A stretch of DNA of 45,291 nt from an uncultured Ruminococcus sp. (GTDB lineage: Bacteria; Bacillota; Clostridia; Oscillospirales; Ruminococcaceae), in assembly GCA_900541495.1 (NCBI GenBank), contig UQKC01000013.1, positions 1 through 45,291 of the forward strand, in the 5' to 3' direction. The position numbers were made by a program, and so were the translations under genes. The notes beneath the pieces were generated by a model. It saw nothing but the letters and a program-made list of their open reading frames with translations, had not been told where the DNA came from and ran no database searches. Shown piece by piece: positions 7,177 through 16,048 of the stretch (positions are counted from its first letter, which is position 1; every line of letters starts with the position of its first letter).

Positions 7177-9213
7177 TCATATCCTGTCTTTGAAAATTTT
7201 AGTGAGCAGTATCGCAGCAATCAAAGCACCTGCGGAAACGCAGAGAAGTACTATAGTTTCTGTATTTGACGAAGCGAACGAACTGCTGTCGGACGGCATC
7301 TGCGGTCTGTCCTGACCGTTTTTGCTGTTTTGGTCGGGCGAGGGTAAAGCATTGCCGTCATTCTGCTCGCGAGCGGAGGTTTCGGCTTTTTCAGTATTAG
7401 CTGAAGAACCGTTCGTCTGCTGTTCGGTCTGTGGAGTGTCCGATGAAGTATTGTCCGAAGCGTCGCTGTTTGCAGGCGGCTGAGCAGCATCTCCGCTCGG
7501 AGTTTCGCCGTTCGGAAGCTCGGGAGGGTTTCCGTCAAAGCTTGGCATCTGACCGTCCGAATTATCGGAATTCGGCATTTCGGGCGGAGTTCCGTCAAAA
7601 TCGCCGAAATTTCCGTCGGGAGGAGTGCCGAAGCCGCCGTCCTGCTTGCCGCCGCCGACATTCATCGAACCCATTGCGCTTATGCTTACGGACAAGCCGC
7701 TGATAAGTGCTGAGCTGTCCTCGGACTGCGCATCGGAGGTGGAGGGGATAGTTCCGTCAAGCTGACCTCTTACGCTTTCTGCGCGGAGGGTGCAGAATTC
7801 TTTGAGCGCGGCAACGCCCTCGGTGAACTCGTCGTAGGTGCAGAATTTTGTCGGGTCTTTCTCGACATAAGGTGAGATAAGTGCGGTCACGCGGTCGATT
7901 TCTTCTTCGAAATATCCGCTCTCGAAATAGTTCGCGATGAATTCCGAAAGTGCTTCGTGATAAAGCTCGGTGTATTCCTCATCGGCGAATATCCAGGCGA
8001 GCATAGGGCGTGAATCGGTGTCGCCGCCCGAAACGGGGGAGTCGATAGGGAAGTTTATCATCGAAGTGCTGTCACTTCCGCCGAAAAATCCGCCGAAAGC
8101 GAGATTGTAGTCCCAAGGTATCATCGAGAGTATGCCGTCTTTTTCGTAGAGATAATAATTGTGTATCATCGAACCCGTGTAGCTGTCGAAATTGCAGACG
8201 AAATTGTGAACGGCGAAATATTTTATCACCGCATCGACATCAACAGTCGAAGCCGCATCGTCCGAGTTCAGGACTTTGAGCGAATTTATGAGCCGAGTTT
8301 TGTCGGAATCGGTTATATCGGTCTTGACGCTGTCAAAAATATTGGAATAGCTGTCGAAATCATCATCGGTGTAGACGAGCTTTACATCGTCCGAACCCAT
8401 ACCGCCGAAGCCGCCTTTATCGCCCTTTCTGCCGCCGAAATTGCCCATTTGTGGTGGCTGAAAATCGGTTTTGGACGAAGTATCTGTGCTGTCCGAACTG
8501 TCGGTTTCGGCAGAATTTTCGGCGTTGAACTTATCAAATTTGCTGAAATCAAAATCTTCCTGATCGAAGTCTTTTCCGTTTCCTCTGCCGCCGCCCATTG
8601 ACATACTGTCGGGCTTGTAAAGGCTGCCCGTGCCGTTGTAATTTCGTTCGAGAAAACTGTCTTCGACCGCTTCAACGGCAAGATAAAGTCCCCAGTCCTC
8701 GCCGTTGACGGTGATATACGCAAAGCTGCAAAGCGGAGAGCTTACGCCTGCATAATTCATCATCGTGTAGCAAAGATAGTCTTTCATATAGGTGTTGTCT
8801 TGGATTATATTATTAAGGCAAAGCTTGTCAAGACCGTGATAGGTCGTTGCATCGTTGTAATGATCGAATTCGATCTTGAAGCTGTAGCGGTCGTTGCCGT
8901 AGTTTGCGACCCGGCTCAGCGAGGTGTTGCCCTTTGCGCGGATAGCGATGTTTTTGTAGCTTTCGCCGTCAATGACAACCGCGCAGGAGGAGTATTCCTC
9001 GCTTTCGCAGTTCTCGATGAAGCTGTCCCAATCGTCCGTAACGATGTCAATGGAGTGTACATAAGACGTGTCGAAAAGCCGTGATTCATAGCCGAGCGTT
9101 TTCGAGGCGGCTTGGATCCCGACAGCGTCGGGGAAGCAGAGCATAAGCGTGACGGCAAGACATAAAACCATAACGACCGCGCATATCCTGTTAAAGTGTT
9201 TGCTTGTTGACAT
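7177..9213 (-). CDS. CotH kinase family protein, exported and membrane anchored
   Basis: A 678-residue protein of the CotH family, atypical protein kinases first known from the Bacillus spore coat and also found in non-spore contexts. Residues 10-36 are a signal peptide. The CotH domain runs about 50-470: KNIAIRAKGNTSL (88-99), SFKIEFDHY, LDKLCLNN, GEDWGLYLAVEAVEDSFLERN (171-191), and the catalytic-looking IPWDYNLAFGGF near 365. A Gly/Asp/Ser-rich insert (about 205-275) and a long Pro/Gly/Asn/Ser-rich low-complexity stalk (about 520-640) follow, then a C-terminal transmembrane helix and KIFKDRI. It is the last gene of the VTC-DUF4956-CotH operon, 17 bases after DUF4956. ATG follows AGGGAG. 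The extracellular substrate is unknown. Confidence 0.9.
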   Translation of the reverse strand: MSTSKHFNRICAVVMVLCLAVTLMLCFPDAVGIQAASKTLGYESRLFDTSYVHSIDIVTDDWDSFIENCESEEYSSCAVVIDGESYKNIAIRAKGNTSLSRVANYGNDRYSFKIEFDHYNDATTYHGLDKLCLNNIIQDNTYMKDYLCYTMMNYAGVSSPLCSFAYITVNGEDWGLYLAVEAVEDSFLERNYNGTGSLYKPDSMSMGGGRGNGKDFDQEDFDFSKFDKFNAENSAETDSSDSTDTSSKTDFQPPQMGNFGGRKGDKGGFGGMGSDDVKLVYTDDDFDSYSNIFDSVKTDITDSDKTRLINSLKVLNSDDAASTVDVDAVIKYFAVHNFVCNFDSYTGSMIHNYYLYEKDGILSMIPWDYNLAFGGFFGGSDSTSMINFPIDSPVSGGDTDSRPMLAWIFADEEYTELYHEALSEFIANYFESGYFEEEIDRVTALISPYVEKDPTKFCTYDEFTEGVAALKEFCTLRAESVRGQLDGTIPSTSDAQSEDSSALISGLSVSISAMGSMNVGGGKQDGGFGTPPDGNFGDFDGTPPEMPNSDNSDGQMPSFDGNPPELPNGETPSGDAAQPPANSDASDNTSSDTPQTEQQTNGSSANTEKAETSAREQNDGNALPSPDQNSKNGQDRPQMPSDSSSFASSNTETIVLLCVSAGALIAAILLTKIFKDRI

Positions 9214-9230
9214 TGTTTTTTTCTCCCTGT

Positions 9231-9902
9231 TTATCCCATATATTCGCCGTTGAAGCTTACAAGAACAGCGCTCTGAACGCCGTTCATCTCGGAGAGGATA
9301 TTCACGAAGTCGGTGTTGTCATCTTTAAGGCGAATTTCGTAGTTGACTTCAACCGCGCCGTTTACAGCGGTCTTGCTCTTGACGGTGCAGCGCCGGGTCT
9401 GCTTTTCAAGGAATTCGTGAGCGGCAGCTTCGCTTTCGTGGCTGTCGCACTTGATAACGGCAATGTACGGATTGATGTGAGCCTTTTTATTTACGAAGAT
9501 GATAAGCACTGCGCCGATGATGATACTGCCGATAACAGCGAGAGGTATCATACCTGCTGCGAGGACGATGCCTGCGGCTATCGACCAGAAGAGAAATGCG
9601 ATATCAAGCGGTTCTTTTATAGCCGTGCGGAAACGGACGATAGAAAGTGCACCGACCATACCGAGCGAAAGAACAACGTTTGAAGTTACGGCAAGGATAA
9701 CAAGGTTGGTTATCATCGTAAGCGCGATGAGAGTTACGCCAAAGCCCGAGGAGTACATCACTCCCGAGTAGGTCTTTTTATAGACGAAGAAAATGAAAAG
9801 TCCAAGTCCGAATGCAAGGACGAGCGAGATAGCCATATCGAGCAGGCTTACGCTTGTAACATTTTCGAGAAAGCTTGATTTAAAAATATCGTTGAAGGTC
9901 AT
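9231..9902 (-). CDS. DUF4956 family membrane protein
   Basis: A 223-residue protein with four hydrophobic segments in the first 140 residues. It has the family signature GMVGALSIVRFRTAIKEPLD followed by IAFLFWSIAAGI. The C-terminal 85 residues form a soluble domain (EAAAHEFLEKQTRRCTVKSK and on) ending at GEYMG. DUF4956 proteins are regularly encoded beside VTC-type polyphosphate polymerases and CotH kinases, as here, and probably form the membrane part of that system; the molecular role is not established. ATG at 9900-9902 follows AAAGGAG. The spacing is 28 bases from VTC and 17 to CotH, so the three are one operon. Confidence 0.9.
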   Translation of the reverse strand: MTFNDIFKSSFLENVTSVSLLDMAISLVLAFGLGLFIFFVYKKTYSGVMYSSGFGVTLIALTMITNLVILAVTSNVVLSLGMVGALSIVRFRTAIKEPLDIAFLFWSIAAGIVLAAGMIPLAVIGSIIIGAVLIIFVNKKAHINPYIAVIKCDSHESEAAAHEFLEKQTRRCTVKSKTAVNGAVEVNYEIRLKDDNTDFVNILSEMNGVQSAVLVSFNGEYMG

Positions 9903-9930
9903 TGTAGTTTACTCCTTTATAATGGTATGT

Positions 9931-10605
9931 TTATCCGTAAATTCGGCAGGCGGCGTATTTGGAAAAGGACGAGGTCTGCCTGCTCCCGAGCTGGACGGCT
10001 TGTTCTATTGCCGACGGGAGGTATTCGTCCCATTTTACCTCGAGGATATTATCCTCGCCCGTGGGAACGGTCACACAGTTCGGGTCAAGAAGCTCGGTCG
10101 GGTCCATTCCCGTGCGAATGTTGCAGTCGAGCGTTACGCGAACATTTCCCGCAGGATAAACGAACGCCTCACGCGTGTAATCAACTATCGTTTTCGGCTT
10201 TAAAAGCTGGGTGTCCATTTTGAACGCAAGCTCGTTGATAAGCTCATTTTTGCTGTTGCGAACGGGAATCCCCCGTGCGAGCAGGTCGGCTTGTCCGTAG
10301 GTCAAAGGCGCACTCAGCTTTGAGGAAAGTCCACCGAACTTCGCCTTTTTTTCAAGTCGGATAAAGGACGTGTCACCGTTGTAGTAACGAATACGGAACT
10401 TTTCACGCTGATTAACACCGTTGAGCTTTTCGAGCAAAGCCTTGTCGAAAATATTGTCGAAGTAAAGACTTCGTATAAAATATTTTCCGCCGACGGTGAA
10501 GCTGTCGTGCTGCATAACCGCGGAGAGCCGCATACGGAGAGTGACCATATCGGCAGGGGTTATCGAATGTTTATATTCGTGACGGAATTTCTGCTCCAAT
10601 TTCAT
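9931..10605 (-). CDS. VTC domain polyphosphate polymerase
   Basis: A 224-residue protein of the VTC superfamily, whose yeast Vtc4 member makes polyphosphate from ATP inside a tunnel-shaped triphosphate tunnel fold. Charged strand motifs line up: RHEYKHSI near the N-terminus, IRSLYFDN, KFRIRYYNGD, FIRLEKKAKFGG, TIVDYTREAFV, VRVTLDCNIRT, and DNILEVKWDEYLP near the C-terminus. The Arg/Lys/Glu pattern is what the tunnel needs for ATP and metal. Length matches bacterial members. It is the first gene of the operon with DUF4956 and CotH. The ATG at 10603-10605 sits only about two bases after AAAGGAAG, so the in-frame TTG at 10597-10599 may be the true start. Confidence 0.9.
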   Translation of the reverse strand: MKLEQKFRHEYKHSITPADMVTLRMRLSAVMQHDSFTVGGKYFIRSLYFDNIFDKALLEKLNGVNQREKFRIRYYNGDTSFIRLEKKAKFGGLSSKLSAPLTYGQADLLARGIPVRNSKNELINELAFKMDTQLLKPKTIVDYTREAFVYPAGNVRVTLDCNIRTGMDPTELLDPNCVTVPTGEDNILEVKWDEYLPSAIEQAVQLGSRQTSSFSKYAACRIYG

Positions 10606-10629
10606 CTTCCTTTCATTATTAACTTGTGC

Positions 10630-10673
10630 TTAACTTTGAGTTAAAGTATAAAACCCGAACCTTAGAGTAACCT
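10630..10673 (-). promoter_or_regulatory. Candidate regulated promoter of the VTC operon with a palindromic operator
   Basis: Minus-strand TATACT (10645-10650) is a likely -10. Just downstream lies a perfect palindrome TTAACTTTGAGTTAA (10630-10644), well placed as a repressor site. Upstream, the minus strand has a repeated CTAAGGTT, and no good -35 at 17 bases. This recalls MerR-type promoters with long spacers. The regulator is not identified. Confidence 0.35.
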
Positions 10674-10685
10674 TAGAAAAATTGA

Positions 10686-10859
10686 AGGTCGCATCTAAAA
10701 ACCATAGTGCCTCAGATGCGCAGTCAGATTTTTCGTCAGATTGTATAGAAATTTCGCAGGCATACTGCCGTATGTCAAGAAATTTATGTGCAAGATGACG
10801 TAAAATCTGCAAGCAGATGAGGTGCTAAGGCTTTAGCCGGTGGTTTTTAGAGGTGACCT
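10686..10859. mobile_element. 174-base MITE-like element with terminal inverted repeats
   Basis: The left end AGGTCGCATCTAAAAACCA and right end (reverse complement) AGGTCACCTCTAAAAACCAC match at 17 of the first 19 positions. Inside are further partial inverted segments around 10755-10785. There is no ORF. Solo ends recur at 201-246, 31315-31325 and 45205-45261. This fits a non-autonomous element, but no target-site duplication is evident. It occupies most of the 457-base gap between the VTC and ABC operons. Confidence 0.6.
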
Positions 10860-11016
10860 GAAGCACAGAAAAAAGTATGAAAAAACAAAAAATCGGTCAA
10901 AATTTTTCTTGCGGCCCAAATTATTTCAAAACGGTAACAAAAACTTCTTTTTCGGCGAAATGTTTAAAATTATATTACAGTTTATGTTTAATGTGGAAAA
11001 ACAAAAATAAGTGTGC

Positions 11017-11022
11017 TATAAT
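11017..11022 (+). promoter_or_regulatory. Extended -10 promoter of the ABC/HlyD operon
   Basis: TGCTATAAT carries the extended TG motif directly before TATAAT. No clear -35 is present upstream. It lies about 50 bases before the first gene. Confidence 0.5.
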
Positions 11023-11074
11023 GTAAAAACAGAATAATTACGTTATAGTTTTCGTCAGGGAGATGAAAAATGCA

Positions 11075-12007
11075 ATGAAGAAAATAGGCGCAAAGCCTGA
11101 TATAAATAAGGTGCGGCGCGAAAAAAAGGTTCGCGAAAAGCCGCCTAAGGCTTCCTTGAAGTCAAAGGCGTTCCCGATAGCCTGCATCGGACCGAGTTTT
11201 ATCGGTGTTATGATATTTTTCATAGTGCCGTTTATGGTAATTCTTTACTACTCGGTCGTTGACAACCCGATAAACAAGGATTTTGTGTTCCTTGACAACT
11301 ACATAAGCCTGCTGAAAAACAGTGCATTCAAGAAAGCGGCTATAAACACGCTGAAATTCTCGCTCACGTCCGTTCCGCTTGCGGTTGTGCTGGGATTGGC
11401 GCTTGCGATGCTTCTTGATGCGAAGATACCGCTCGTCAGCCAATTCAGGGCAAGCTTTCTTTGCCCGATGATGGTTCCCGTTGCTTCGGTCGTACTTATA
11501 TGGCAGGTAATTTTCCACTACAACGGAACGCTCAACGAGATCCTCTCCAAATTCGGCGTTGACAAGATAGACTGGCTCAAATCCGACAAGGCGATGATAG
11601 TGGTAACGGTGCTTTTCCTATGGAAAAACCTTGGGTACAATATGATACTGTTTCTATCGGCGCTCGGAGGGATATCCAAAGATCAGCTCGAAGTTGCAAC
11701 GCTCGAGGGCGCCGGCGCTTGGTACAAGTTCTTCCATATAAAGCTTCGTCACCTTTCGCCGACGATACTTTTCGTTGCGATACTTTCGCTGATAAACTCG
11801 TTCAAGGTCTTTCGTGAGGTCTATCTGCTCACGGGCGACTACCCATACGACTCGATATATATGCTTCAGCACTTTATGAACAACACGTTCCGTTCGCTCG
11901 ATTATCAGAAGCTTTCGGCGGCGGCGATAATAATGTCGATAGTTATCATCGTGATACTTGCACTGCTGTTCGTTGCTGAAAATAAGTTCGGGGAGGATTC
12001 GGAATGA
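11075..12007 (+). CDS. Sugar-type ABC transporter permease (MalF/UgpA-like)
   Basis: A 310-residue inner-membrane permease of the carbohydrate uptake-1 class. A basic cytoplasmic N-terminus (to about residue 30) is followed by six hydrophobic segments. The EAA loop that contacts the ATPase is present late in the protein as LEVATLEGAGAWYKFFHIKLRHLSP, with the conserved Gly after EGA. I prefer ATG 11075: GGGAG at 11058-11062 is 12 bases away, whereas the upstream in-frame ATG at 11063 directly abuts it. First gene of a five-gene operon, overlapping the next permease by four bases (ATGA). No ATPase gene is nearby, so a shared MsmX-like ATPase is presumably used. Confidence 0.92.
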   Translation: MKKIGAKPDINKVRREKKVREKPPKASLKSKAFPIACIGPSFIGVMIFFIVPFMVILYYSVVDNPINKDFVFLDNYISLLKNSAFKKAAINTLKFSLTSVPLAVVLGLALAMLLDAKIPLVSQFRASFLCPMMVPVASVVLIWQVIFHYNGTLNEILSKFGVDKIDWLKSDKAMIVVTVLFLWKNLGYNMILFLSALGGISKDQLEVATLEGAGAWYKFFHIKLRHLSPTILFVAILSLINSFKVFREVYLLTGDYPYDSIYMLQHFMNNTFRSLDYQKLSAAAIIMSIVIIVILALLFVAENKFGEDSE

Positions 12008-12936
12008 CAGCTGAAAATACAGTTAAAAAGCCTCTTCACAGGAAAAAATTCAACCACCGTCAGAACAGGATAGGTCTTGCGGTGATGACGATATTTGCAG
12101 CGGCAGCGGCACTCATATTCCTTATGCCGACTGTGCTGACGATAGCGAACTCGTTTATGTCGTCCTCGGAGATATCGGCGAACTACGGTTCGGTATTCTC
12201 GACGACGGAATCGGGCGGAAAGACGTTCATCTCCGAAAAGGTGAATCTTAAATTTATCCCCGATATGGTTTCGTTCTCGCAGTATTTCACGGTTCTTTTC
12301 AAGAGCCCCGATTATCTGCTGAAATTCTGGAACTCGGTGATACTCGTTGTTCCGATAGTTATATTCCAGCTTGCGGTTGCGGCGTTCGCTTCATACGGTT
12401 TCGCACGGCTCAAAGGCAGGCTGAAAGAGATACTTTTCTTCGTATATGTAATAGTAATGATGATGCCGTATCAGGTAACGCTCGTTCCGAACTATCTCGT
12501 TGCGGATAAGCTCGGGATACTGAACACGCGCTGGGCGATAATCCTGCCTGCGGTGTTTACGCCTTACTCGGTGTTCCTGCTGACGAAGGTAATGAAGCGA
12601 ATACCCGAATCACTCATCGAGGCAGCGAAGCTCGACGGCGCAGGGGAGATGCAGATATTCCGCTACATAGCACTGCCGCTCTGCAAGAGTGTTATATTCT
12701 CGGTAATAATCCTTGTTTTCATCGATTACTGGAATATGGTCGAACAGCCGCTCATTCTTCTTTCGGACGAAAGCCTTTATCCGCTGTCCGTTTTTCTTTC
12801 GAGGATAAATTCGGGCGAGATAGGACTTGCGTTCGCTGTTGCGACGATATATATGATACCCACGCTGCTGATGTTCCTTTACGGCGAGGATTATCTCGTT
12901 GAGGGAATTGCATATTCGGGCGGCATAAAGGGATAA
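12004..12936 (+). CDS. Carbohydrate ABC transporter permease (MalG/UgpE-like)
   Basis: A 310-residue partner permease of the gene upstream. A basic N-terminus (KKPLHRKKFNHRQNR) leads into six hydrophobic segments. Between the first two is an extracytoplasmic loop of about 60 residues. The EAA motif is canonical: EAAKLDGAGEMQIFRYIALP near residues 203-222. The start codon overlaps the previous stop as ATGA, so translation is coupled. The next gene, a HlyD-like adaptor, follows after 31 bases, which is unusual because a solute-binding protein would be expected at that place. The operon's solute-binding protein is three genes downstream. The carried solute is unknown. Confidence 0.92.
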   Translation: MTAENTVKKPLHRKKFNHRQNRIGLAVMTIFAAAAALIFLMPTVLTIANSFMSSSEISANYGSVFSTTESGGKTFISEKVNLKFIPDMVSFSQYFTVLFKSPDYLLKFWNSVILVVPIVIFQLAVAAFASYGFARLKGRLKEILFFVYVIVMMMPYQVTLVPNYLVADKLGILNTRWAIILPAVFTPYSVFLLTKVMKRIPESLIEAAKLDGAGEMQIFRYIALPLCKSVIFSVIILVFIDYWNMVEQPLILLSDESLYPLSVFLSRINSGEIGLAFAVATIYMIPTLLMFLYGEDYLVEGIAYSGGIKG

Positions 12937-12967
12937 GATCTGATGATCTTCAGATGGAGGTACATAA

Positions 12968-14908
12968 ATGGAAAATAAAAGACGTGAATGGGTGAAAACA
13001 GCGGCGATAATTTTTCTCACGATAATGCTCCTGCTGACGTTTTTCTCCAATACTATAATGAATTATTCTCTGCCAGAGGTTTCAGCGAAATATGTTGAGA
13101 GCGGAAGCCTTTCCGAGCAGATAAGAGGAACTGCCACGGTCGAAGCCGCACAGCAGTACGAAGTGAAGTACACGGGTGCATCAAGAGTTGTTCAGGCTGT
13201 TGAAGTAAAACAGGGCGACACCGTTGAAAAGGGTCAGGTGCTTCTGCGTTTTGAGGAAGGCGACAGTCCCGATCTTGAAACGGCGCAGAGTGATCTTGAA
13301 GCCAAGCAGGACGAATACAGAACAAAGCTTCTTGACGCAGGCGTTGATTATTCTGCCGATGAACTTTCAATAAAGAATCTTGAAGAGGATATCGCAAGAC
13401 TTAAAGAGAGCCTTGGCGGAAGTGGCGATTATCTTAAAAAGCTGGATGAACAGAAAGCTCTTGAAGATAAGATAAACGATCTTACAAAGCAGAGCAATGA
13501 CCTCGCAAAAGAGAGCAAGACTTTTGAAGATGAACTTACACGCATCGGCGAACAGCTTACGGCGCTCAGCAGCGATGATTATTCATCTCTCGATGATGTT
13601 TACAGCAAAGTCCTTTCGCCGCTCTATGACAATGTTGTAAAATACAAGGCAGAAAAGGAAAAATACGATAAGCAGGTCGAGCAGATCACAAAGGAACTCG
13701 GTGATAAGGTCACAAATGAAGATATCATCAACAAGCAGGCTGAGATCGCAAAGCTTGAATCACAGCTTGAAGCTCTCAATGAAAAGTATCTCGGAGCGCT
13801 TGTAAGTACAGACGGCGATCCTATCAGCCTCAATCAGAGCATAAAGGATACAAACACTGATCTCGGCAAAGCAAAATCGGAACTTTATGAAATGTACAAC
13901 AAGCAGACAACGAGCAATCTTATCAGCCAGAAGCTCAAAACCGCAACAAACAATCAGACAACTTTCACCAACAGCTACAACGATGCAGAAAACAAACTCA
14001 ACCTCAAAAAGATCGATGTCAGCAAAAAGCTCAATGCCGATAAGAAATCCGTAAAGGCAAAGGCAGACAAGAAGAACAATGAGCTTGAAGACGTAAAAGC
14101 TGAGATAGAAGATGTAAAGCTCGACAAGACTCAGGCAGACGCAGATCTTGAAACTATTAACTCGATAGAATCCAAGGAGCGCGATCTTGAAAGCCAGAAG
14201 CTCGCTCTTCAGAAAAAGCAGAAGGACGACCTTGTTGCTGCAGGAAAAGACGATATCGCAACAGAGGCTTTGCAGAGAGAGATCAAGCGTCTTGAAGAAA
14301 AGGTCGAAAAGATCAAGGCTGACGCTGCAGGCGGCGAGATCACAGCTCAGGTCGCAGGCGTTATAAGCTCGATGAAGATAACAGCAGGCGAAACGCTTGA
14401 ATCGGGAACTTCCGTAGCATCTATCGAAATGACCGAAAAGGGCTACACCGCAAGCTTCTCCGTAACACTCGATCAGGCGAAAAAGGTCAAGGTCGGCGAC
14501 AACGCTGAAATACAGTATTTCTGGGGCGGCGATGCTCAGGCGAAGCTCACTCAGATAAAGGCAGACCAGTCCGACTCGCAGAAAAAACAGCTTGTTTTCG
14601 ATATCACGGGCGATGTCACACCGGGACAGTCGCTGCAGCTCGTTCTCGGCGCAAAGGGTCAGCCGTATGAATGTATCATTCCGAACAACGCTATCAAGGA
14701 GGACTCGAACGGCAAGTTCGTCCTTACGGTCGTTGCAAAGAGCAGCCCTCTCGGCAACAGATATATCGCAAAGCGCGCGGATATCACAGTCCTCGCTTCG
14801 GACGGCGTGAACACAGCCGTAACGGGCGTCGTACAGAGCGACTTCATCATTTCCACTTCAACAAAGCCTATCAACGCAGGCGATCAGGTTCGTCTTGTTG
14901 ATAACTGA
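12968..14908 (+). CDS. HlyD-like periplasmic adaptor (membrane fusion) protein with long coiled coil
   Basis: A 646-residue protein. Residues 10-30 form one membrane anchor. Residues about 40-100 hold the first half of a biotinyl/lipoyl-like barrel (VVQAVEVKQGDTVEKGQVLLRFEEGDSP). A very long Lys/Glu/Asp-rich coiled coil spans about 100-455. The second lipoyl half is at about 457-490 (EITAQVAGVISSMKITAGETLESG). A beta-barrel and C-terminal domain follow. This is the architecture of adaptors that work with export pumps such as MacAB, yet here it follows two sugar-uptake permeases. ATG follows TGGAGG. The next gene encodes a MacB-periplasmic-like protein, which supports a MacA/MacB-type pairing without the ATPase (inference). 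Confidence 0.88.
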   Translation: MENKRREWVKTAAIIFLTIMLLLTFFSNTIMNYSLPEVSAKYVESGSLSEQIRGTATVEAAQQYEVKYTGASRVVQAVEVKQGDTVEKGQVLLRFEEGDSPDLETAQSDLEAKQDEYRTKLLDAGVDYSADELSIKNLEEDIARLKESLGGSGDYLKKLDEQKALEDKINDLTKQSNDLAKESKTFEDELTRIGEQLTALSSDDYSSLDDVYSKVLSPLYDNVVKYKAEKEKYDKQVEQITKELGDKVTNEDIINKQAEIAKLESQLEALNEKYLGALVSTDGDPISLNQSIKDTNTDLGKAKSELYEMYNKQTTSNLISQKLKTATNNQTTFTNSYNDAENKLNLKKIDVSKKLNADKKSVKAKADKKNNELEDVKAEIEDVKLDKTQADADLETINSIESKERDLESQKLALQKKQKDDLVAAGKDDIATEALQREIKRLEEKVEKIKADAAGGEITAQVAGVISSMKITAGETLESGTSVASIEMTEKGYTASFSVTLDQAKKVKVGDNAEIQYFWGGDAQAKLTQIKADQSDSQKKQLVFDITGDVTPGQSLQLVLGAKGQPYECIIPNNAIKEDSNGKFVLTVVAKSSPLGNRYIAKRADITVLASDGVNTAVTGVVQSDFIISTSTKPINAGDQVRLVDN

Positions 14909-14940
14909 TAAAAGGGCATCATCTGAAAGGAGGGAGCAAA

Positions 14941-16044
14941 ACGGGCATCAAAAAGCTTCTTTATATAATTCTTGCCGCCCTTAATGCGGTCTGCATAGTG
15001 ATCTTCACTTGTCTGAGCATCAGCTTTGCAGGGATCGGCGGCAGGCTCCCGTCACAGAACGCAGCGGAAAGCTGGAAAAGCGAAAACGGCGGAAGATATG
15101 ACCAGATATCGGCATTTTTCAGCGGCGGTTACGGCATTGACCTTAACGAAGTCCGCCGAATGAGGGTCGATATCGACAAAAAGATGAGCGAAAACTCGCT
15201 CACGCCCGAAAAAGAGGGCGCAAGGCTCTATTTTGACGCTTTTTCCTGCGCAGAGCAGAAAATGACCGTCACAACGATGAGTGACAGCTATGCGCCGACT
15301 GTCGATGCGAACACTATTGTAACGGGCGGAGATTTCTTCCTTTTCCACCCATTGACGCTACTTTCGGGCAGCTATTATTCGGACGATGATCTTATGCAGG
15401 ACAGAGTTGTCATTGATGAAACGCTCGCCTGGCAGCTTTTCGGTTCGAATGATGTCGAGGGAATGGCAGTGAGCATCGGCGGGAAAATTTTCACCGTCGC
15501 AGGCGTTGTAAAAGCCGAGCAGGATAAGGTCACACAGTATCTTATCGGCAAAAAGCCGTATATGTTCATCTCCTACGCAGGTATCCAGCTCGTTCAGGAG
15601 CAAGCTCCCGAGGTATCCTGTTATGAAGCGGTTCTTCCAAGTCCCGTAAAGGGTCTTGCGGAGTCGGTGATAACGGACGTTCTGAGCGTTTCGGAGGATA
15701 ACCGAACGATCATCGTCAACACGGGACGCTTTTCCGTGATGAAAATGCTCAAAGCGGCTTTTGACGGCGGAAAAAGCGCAGTCATCGACAAGCCGATAGT
15801 CTATCCCTACTGGGAAAACGCTGCAAGGATCACAGAGCAAAAGGCTGCGCACCGTATGGTAGCTATTATCGCCGCTCTCTGCGTTCCGATATTAACAGTT
15901 CTGTATTTTGCCGTTCTGTTTTTCATAAAACGAAAGGCAATTGCACATAAGCTTTCGGAGAAGATAAAGGAAATCGCTTCTTCGGCGGCAGCACATTTTA
16001 AAAACAGAAAGTCAAGACAAAAAACTATGAAAGGCGGAAACTGA
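14941..16044 (+). CDS. MacB-like periplasmic core domain protein, apparent ACG start
   Basis: A 367-residue protein if started at ACG 14941-14943, which lies seven bases after AAAGGAGG. One N-terminal membrane segment (IKKLLYIILAALNAVC and on) and one C-terminal segment (about 306-331) flank an extracytoplasmic domain. That domain resembles the MacB periplasmic core of FtsX-type permeases: VTGGDFFLFHPLTLLSG, VVIDETLAWQLFG, GKIFTVAGVVK. The usual three extra FtsX membrane helices and an ATPase are missing. There is no in-frame ATG, GTG or TTG before GTG 14998, which would cut the first membrane helix and has no ribosome site. The neighbour upstream is the adaptor, downstream the lipoprotein four bases away. 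Confidence 0.75.
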   Translation, partial: TGIKKLLYIILAALNAVCIVIFTCLSISFAGIGGRLPSQNAAESWKSENGGRYDQISAFFSGGYGIDLNEVRRMRVDIDKKMSENSLTPEKEGARLYFDAFSCAEQKMTVTTMSDSYAPTVDANTIVTGGDFFLFHPLTLLSGSYYSDDDLMQDRVVIDETLAWQLFGSNDVEGMAVSIGGKIFTVAGVVKAEQDKVTQYLIGKKPYMFISYAGIQLVQEQAPEVSCYEAVLPSPVKGLAESVITDVLSVSEDNRTIIVNTGRFSVMKMLKAAFDGGKSAVIDKPIVYPYWENAARITEQKAAHRMVAIIAALCVPILTVLYFAVLFFIKRKAIAHKLSEKIKEIASSAAAHFKNRKSRQKTMKGGN

Positions 16045-16048
16045 CTTT

